NCBI RefSeq assembly: GCF_022230925.1
Contig: NZ_JAKKFH010000024.1
Coordinates: 53,704 to 117,703, forward strand
Origin: Micromonospora alfalfae
GTDB taxonomy: Bacteria; Actinomycetota; Actinomycetes; Mycobacteriales; Micromonosporaceae
Direction of reading: 5' to 3'
DNA length: 64,000 nucleotides
A program made the translations under genes and the position numbers. Positions 61,027 to 64,000 of the stretch are shown here, in pieces. The stretch's first letter is position 1, and every line of letters starts with the position of its first letter. The notes below the pieces were generated by a model. The model did no database searches, was not told the origin of the DNA, and saw nothing but the letters and a program-made list of their open reading frames with translations.

Positions 61027-61544
61027 TAGAACGGTGGCTCCTCGTCAAAATTGGCGCCCGAACCGGCACGCGCGGGAGAGGGTGCAGCTGAAGCCCAGGG
61101 GTCGTCGAAGTTTCCTCCGCCGCCACCCTGGTTGCCACCGCCACCGCCGCCACCGAAGCCGCCGCCACCGCCGCCGGAGCGGGACATCTTCTGCACCTTC
61201 GCCGTGGCGTAGCGCAGCGACGGGCCGATCTCGTCGACCTCAAGCTCGATGACAGTGCGCTTCTCACCCTCGCGGGTCTCGTACGACCGCTGACGCAGCC
61301 GGCCCGACACGATCACCCGGGCGCCACGCTGCAGCGACTCGGCGACGTGCTCGGCGGCCTGCCGCCACACGGTGCATGCGAGGAACAGCGGCTCGCCGTC
61401 CTTCCATTCGTTCGACGCCTTGTCCATGAAACGCGGCGTCGAAGCGACTCGGAACTTGGCGACCGCAGCCCCGGAGGGGGTGAACCGCAACTCGGGGTCA
61501 TCGGTCAGATTGCCGATGACCGTGATGGTGGTGTCTCCTGCCAT
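61026..61544 (-). CDS. ssb: Single-stranded DNA-binding protein
   Basis: 172 residues from ATG 61544 (GAGGAG upstream). The OB fold begins MAGDTTITVIGNLTDDPELRFTPSGAAVAKFRVA and has the conserved ACTVWRQAAEHVAESL and RVIVSGRLRQRSYE. The tail is Gly-rich and ends DEEPPF, the acidic tip that recruits other replication proteins. It lies between rpsF and rpsR, the standard actinobacterial order. Confidence 0.97.
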   Translation of the reverse strand: MAGDTTITVIGNLTDDPELRFTPSGAAVAKFRVASTPRFMDKASNEWKDGEPLFLACTVWRQAAEHVAESLQRGARVIVSGRLRQRSYETREGEKRTVIELEVDEIGPSLRYATAKVQKMSRSGGGGGGFGGGGGGGNQGGGGGNFDDPWASAAPSPARAGSGANFDEEPPF

Positions 61545-61642
61545 GACCATCTCCTCGCGCACTCAGCGTCTCGTCGTACAGGCTCGCAGAGCCGTACGAC
61601 AGAGTCGCGGAGGCTGATCCGGACGAACCGGGGTTGGATGCT

Positions 61643-61933
61643 CTAGCGCATTTCCGGTCGGATGACCTTGGTGCGCAGCACGGACTCGTTGAGCCGGAGC
61701 TGACGGTCCAGCTCGGCCACCGCAGCAGGCGTAGCCTGCAGGTCGATGACGGCGTAGATGCCTTCGGCCTTTTTGTTGATCTCGTACGCGAGGCGCCTGC
61801 GGCCCCACACGTCGGTCTTCTCAACCGAGCCACCCGCGGTCCGAATCACGTTCAGGTACGTGTCGAGCGACGGTGCGACGGTGCGCTCCTCGAGGCTGGA
61901 GTCGAGGATGACCATTAGTTCGTAGTGACGCAA
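61643..61933 (-). CDS. rpsF: Ribosomal protein bS6
   Basis: 96 residues: MRHYELMVILDSSLEERTVAP, then TDVWGRRRLAYEINKKAEGIYAVIDLQ, of normal length. The start is TTG 61933, with AGGAGG at 61944-61949 (complement) 10 bases upstream. First gene of the rpsF-ssb-rpsR-rplI run; its 5' leader carries a S6:S18-type structure at 61931-61991. Confidence 0.96.
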   Translation of the reverse strand: MRHYELMVILDSSLEERTVAPSLDTYLNVIRTAGGSVEKTDVWGRRRLAYEINKKAEGIYAVIDLQATPAAVAELDRQLRLNESVLRTKVIRPEMR

Positions 61934-61991
61934 GACGTGCTCACCTCCTGTGGGCTAAGCGGCCACGGTCCTTCCGTGGCAGGAGGTCTTG
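61931..61991 (-). promoter_or_regulatory. S6:S18 ribosomal leader with Shine-Dalgarno sequestration
   Basis: In the RNA, ACCUCCUG (61987-61980) pairs with CAGGAGGU (61950-61943), which contains the Shine-Dalgarno of rpsF. Inside, CCACGG (61979-61974) and CCGUGG (61968-61963) close an AAGGA loop. The 12-nt bulge on the 3' side begins CCG, the conserved trinucleotide of the S6:S18-binding motif that mimics 16S rRNA. CAAGAC and GUCUUG extend the helix at its base. The complex of S6 and S18 would repress its own operon. Confidence 0.72.
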
Positions 61992-62103
61992 TGTCGCTGC
62001 CCGCACGCGCCGAGGGAACCCGGCCGGACGCGGACAACCTGACCAGGATACCCGGTCCCAACGATCATGCCCGGGGTGGTCGGGTCCGCGCCCGGACGTG
62101 CCG

Positions 62104-62151
62104 ACGGGGGCCCACCGTCCGACCGTCAACTGGTCGGTGGTGGGCCCCCGT
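62104..62151. terminator. Two-tier hairpin in the rpsF-nfo intergenic region
   Basis: ACGGGGGCCCACC (62104-62116) pairs with GGTGGGCCCCCGT (62139-62151) and CCGACC (62119-62124) with GGTCGG (62132-62137). It lies upstream of rpsF (minus) and upstream of nfo (plus), so it is not obviously after a gene. It may be a bidirectional terminator, attenuator or structural element. Other parts of 61992-62561 hold no gene. Confidence 0.5.
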
Positions 62152-62255
62152 CTACGAGGCCGCGGGGCGTCCGGTCCGCATTCCTTGGGTGGGACCTGGG
62201 GAGGAACGACCACACCGATGAGGTTGGACCGAAGACGCCCCGCGGAGCTTTATCG

Positions 62256-62278
62256 TGTTGTTATCTGACGATACAACA
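62256..62278. promoter_or_regulatory. A+T-rich inverted repeat (operator-like)
   Basis: TGTTGTTATC (62256-62265) and GATACAACA (62270-62278) are complementary with one unpaired base. This A+T-rich site stands out in the 628-base gap between rpsF and nfo. It is a candidate promoter-operator for either gene. Confidence 0.4.
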
Positions 62279-62561
62279 GCACTCGTACCTTGTCGGGGGG
62301 AAAAGCACAATTTTCCGAGATTCGTGGTCGCTCGGTATCCGTGTGCGATGGGGTCGCCCCCGCTGCGCCGGGCCGCGCCGCGGGGGTGACCTCGCTGTCG
62401 GCCGTCGACCGCCGGTCGCCGTGTGCGACGCTCGCGCCGCTGGCGGCACCGGGATGCTGATCGCCGGTTCACACCCATCAACGACCGTCGGTCCCTCCGG
62501 TGACGCGACACCGCCCCGGCCGTCGCTCCGCCGGTCGGGGGCTCGACGTAGGCTCGCTCGC

Positions 62562-63353
62562 ATGCGTATCGGAGCCCACGTCGACTCGACCGACCCGCTG
62601 GCGGAGGCGGCCGCCCGGTCCGCCGAGACCGTGCAGTTCTTCCTCGCCGACCCACAGGGTTGGAAGGCGCCCAAGCCTCGCGAAGATGCCCAGCGGCTGC
62701 GCGAGGCCGAGGTCGACCTCTACGTGCACGCGCCCTACGTCATCAACGTGGCCACGCTCAACAACCGCATCCGGATCCCGAGCCGCAAGCTCCTGCTCGG
62801 GCACGCCAACGCCGCCGCCGCCATCGGCGCCAAGGGCCTGATCGTCCACGGTGGGCACGTCAACGCCGGCGACGACCTGGCCGTCGGCTTCGACAACTGG
62901 CGCAAGACCTTCGCGTACGCGGCGGACTCCGGCGGCTTCGGCGTACCGGTCCTGATCGAGAACACCGCTGGCGGCGACAACGCCTGTGCCCGACGGCTGG
63001 ACGCGCTCGCCCGACTCTGGGACGCCATCGGTGACTACGAGGTCGGCTTCTGCCTGGACACCTGCCACGCACACGCGGGCGGCGAGGAACTGCTCGGCGT
63101 GGTCGACCGGGTCAAGGCGATCACCGGGCGGATCGACCTGGTGCACGCCAACAACTCCAAGGGCGCCTTCAACTCCGGCCAGGACCGTCACGACAATCTG
63201 GGCGGCGGGACGATCGACCCGGAACTGGTGGTGGCGGTGATCCGGGCGGCCGGCGCGCCGGTGGTCGTCGAGACACCGGGCGGTGTGACCGGCCAGGCCG
63301 CCGACATCGACTTTCTGCGTGAACAGCTCGGAGCGGAGAGCTCGGCGGCATGA
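62562..63353 (+). CDS. nfo: Deoxyribonuclease IV (Nfo-type AP endonuclease)
   Basis: 263 residues from ATG 62562. The TIM-barrel three-zinc enzyme motifs are IGAHVDSTD, YVHAPYVINVAT, IVHGGHV, IENTAGGDN, GFCLDTCHAHAGG, LVHANNSKGAFNSGQDRHDNLGGG, and VVETPGG, all with their metal ligands. It cuts DNA 5' to abasic sites in base excision repair. Its stop overlaps the start of the following gene by 4 bases. Confidence 0.95.
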   Translation: MRIGAHVDSTDPLAEAAARSAETVQFFLADPQGWKAPKPREDAQRLREAEVDLYVHAPYVINVATLNNRIRIPSRKLLLGHANAAAAIGAKGLIVHGGHVNAGDDLAVGFDNWRKTFAYAADSGGFGVPVLIENTAGGDNACARRLDALARLWDAIGDYEVGFCLDTCHAHAGGEELLGVVDRVKAITGRIDLVHANNSKGAFNSGQDRHDNLGGGTIDPELVVAVIRAAGAPVVVETPGGVTGQAADIDFLREQLGAESSAA

Positions 63354-64000
63354 CGAGCGGACAGCCCGGGACCGGCAACGCCCGGCCCACCTCCACCGGC
63401 GCGGCCGCCGAGAGTCAACCCGCCACCACGGCCGCAGCCGGCACCCCCACCCAACCGGCTCGGACCTCCGACAAGGCCCCCGCCGGGACCACGGCTACCC
63501 AGCCGCCAACTGGCGACGGCGCAGCGACCGGAACCACCCCGGACGGCGATCCCGAGGCCGACCCCACGACGAGCGGTCCCGCCAGGGACGCGACGCGCCC
63601 CGGCGACAGGCAGGACGCCGCGGCCATGCAGAGCACTACGACCAACACGCAGAGCACCACGACCAAGCGGAACGCCACGGCCGAGCAGGTTGCCGCCGAG
63701 GGCGGCACCGCGGTCAGCGCCAGCACTGCCGAGGGCACCGGCGCATCCAAGGACAGCGACCTGGCCAAGGACAGCGGCACTGTGGATGGCGCGACCAAGG
63801 ACAGCGGCGCGACCAAGGACAGCGGCGCGACCAAGGACAGCGGCGCGACCAAGGACAGCGGCGCGACCAAGGACAGCGGCGCGACCAAGGACAGCGGCGC
63901 GACCAAGGACAGCGGCGCGACCAAGGACAGCAAAACGGCCAAGGACAGCAAAACGGCCAAGGACAGCAAAACGGCCGACGACAGCGAACCGGCCAAGGGC
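63350..64000 (+). CDS. Start of a gene with Thr/Ala-rich N-terminus and hexapeptide repeats (open at window end)
   Basis: 217 codons with no stop before the window end. ATG 63350 overlaps the nfo stop (ATGA), so translation is probably coupled. Residues 1-145 are Thr/Ala/Pro/Gly-rich; then a DSGATK hexapeptide is repeated about eight times, followed by KTAKDS-type repeats. There is no signal peptide. The low-complexity part probably forms a disordered leader to a domain beyond the window. The function cannot be told. Confidence 0.75.
   Translation, partial: MTSGQPGTGNARPTSTGAAAESQPATTAAAGTPTQPARTSDKAPAGTTATQPPTGDGAATGTTPDGDPEADPTTSGPARDATRPGDRQDAAAMQSTTTNTQSTTTKRNATAEQVAAEGGTAVSASTAEGTGASKDSDLAKDSGTVDGATKDSGATKDSGATKDSGATKDSGATKDSGATKDSGATKDSGATKDSKTAKDSKTAKDSKTADDSEPAKG
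63791..63990. repeat. 18-bp tandem repeat (hexapeptide coding)
   Basis: GCGACCAAGGACAGC recurs at 63791, 63809, 63827, 63845, 63863, 63881, 63899 and 63917, an exact 18-base period (eight copies). From 63932 the unit changes to AAAACGGCCAAGGACAGC for about three copies. The reading frame is kept throughout. Confidence 0.9.

Noticed and set aside
63415..63996. Minus-strand frame encoding LSLVAPLSLVAP-type repeats
   Set aside because: It is the antisense reading of the 18-bp coding repeat of the open plus-strand gene, whose start overlaps nfo.
1..64000. tRNA or rRNA genes
   Set aside because: I looked for T-loop GGTTCGAATC-like and acceptor-stem pairs and for rRNA signatures and saw none, but small RNAs could be missed by eye.

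Overview
The window is high-G+C actinobacterial chromosome with frequent GTG and TTG starts. The gene set points to Micromonosporaceae (Micromonospora-like): a bacterial proteasome activator (Bpa), an AfsR/SARP regulator, DUF5926 and DUF4192 proteins, LppU/SCO3897-type proteins, and the rpsF-ssb-rpsR-rplI-dnaB locus that in actinomycetes usually lies in the origin half of the chromosome. This is an inference from gene content; no rRNA or tRNA gene was recognised.

Layout. 1-5.7 kb: two LytR-CpsA-Psr (LCP) proteins, a rhodanese, a glycerophosphodiester phosphodiesterase, a PAS histidine kinase with a small ATPase partner, and DUF5926. 5.7-16.8 kb: arginine deiminase, a NERD-like protein, a PAS-like and an ACT protein, prephenate dehydratase, AIM24, a zincin, OsmC, twin HAD phosphatases, Bpa and an alpha/beta hydrolase. 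16.8-27.1 kb: an amino-acid-type ABC binding protein, a dimethylargininase-like enzyme divergent from an Lrp regulator, two quinone-oxidoreductase-like enzymes (one divergent from a TetR regulator), a YbjN-like protein, a MobA-like protein carrying a tandem-repeat insert, FdhD, and a HigBA-type toxin-antitoxin pair. 27.5-43.3 kb: DUF4192, fructosamine kinase, moaA-moaD, a metallophosphoesterase, a PHP-UvrD fusion helicase, a prepilin peptidase, an EamA transporter, twin LppU-like proteins, an AAA ATPase, and a GT87-type membrane glycosyltransferase. 43.3-46.0 kb: a moaC-mog-moeA-moaE run on the minus strand. 46.3-55.8 kb: a large SARP regulator, a GGDEF-EAL protein, a second GT87-like protein, a phosphoribosyltransferase and small proteins. 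55.8-64.0 kb: a LAGLIDADG endonuclease overlapping the end of dnaB, a disordered membrane protein, rplI-rpsR-ssb-rpsF, DNase IV, and an open gene with hexapeptide repeats.

How genes work together. Molybdenum-cofactor genes sit at four places (mobA-like, fdhD, moaA-moaD, moaC-mog-moeA-moaE) and together cover most of the pathway plus formate dehydrogenase maturation. The ribosomal-protein operon carries a leader that matches the known S6:S18 autoregulatory motif and folds over its own Shine-Dalgarno sequence.

Most notable. The dnaB gene has no intein, but it has three A+T-rich codon islands: one right after the P-loop, one across the ESG/SIEQ position (both, as remembered, known DnaB intein sites), and one at its 3' end. 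A free-standing LAGLIDADG endonuclease gene overlaps the dnaB stop codon by 4 bp. This looks like the trace of mobile-intein or homing activity at dnaB. A 71-nt palindromic intergenic repeat present twice (57 of 71 bases identical by hand count) and DnaA-box-like inverted repeats at three promoter regions are also worth attention.
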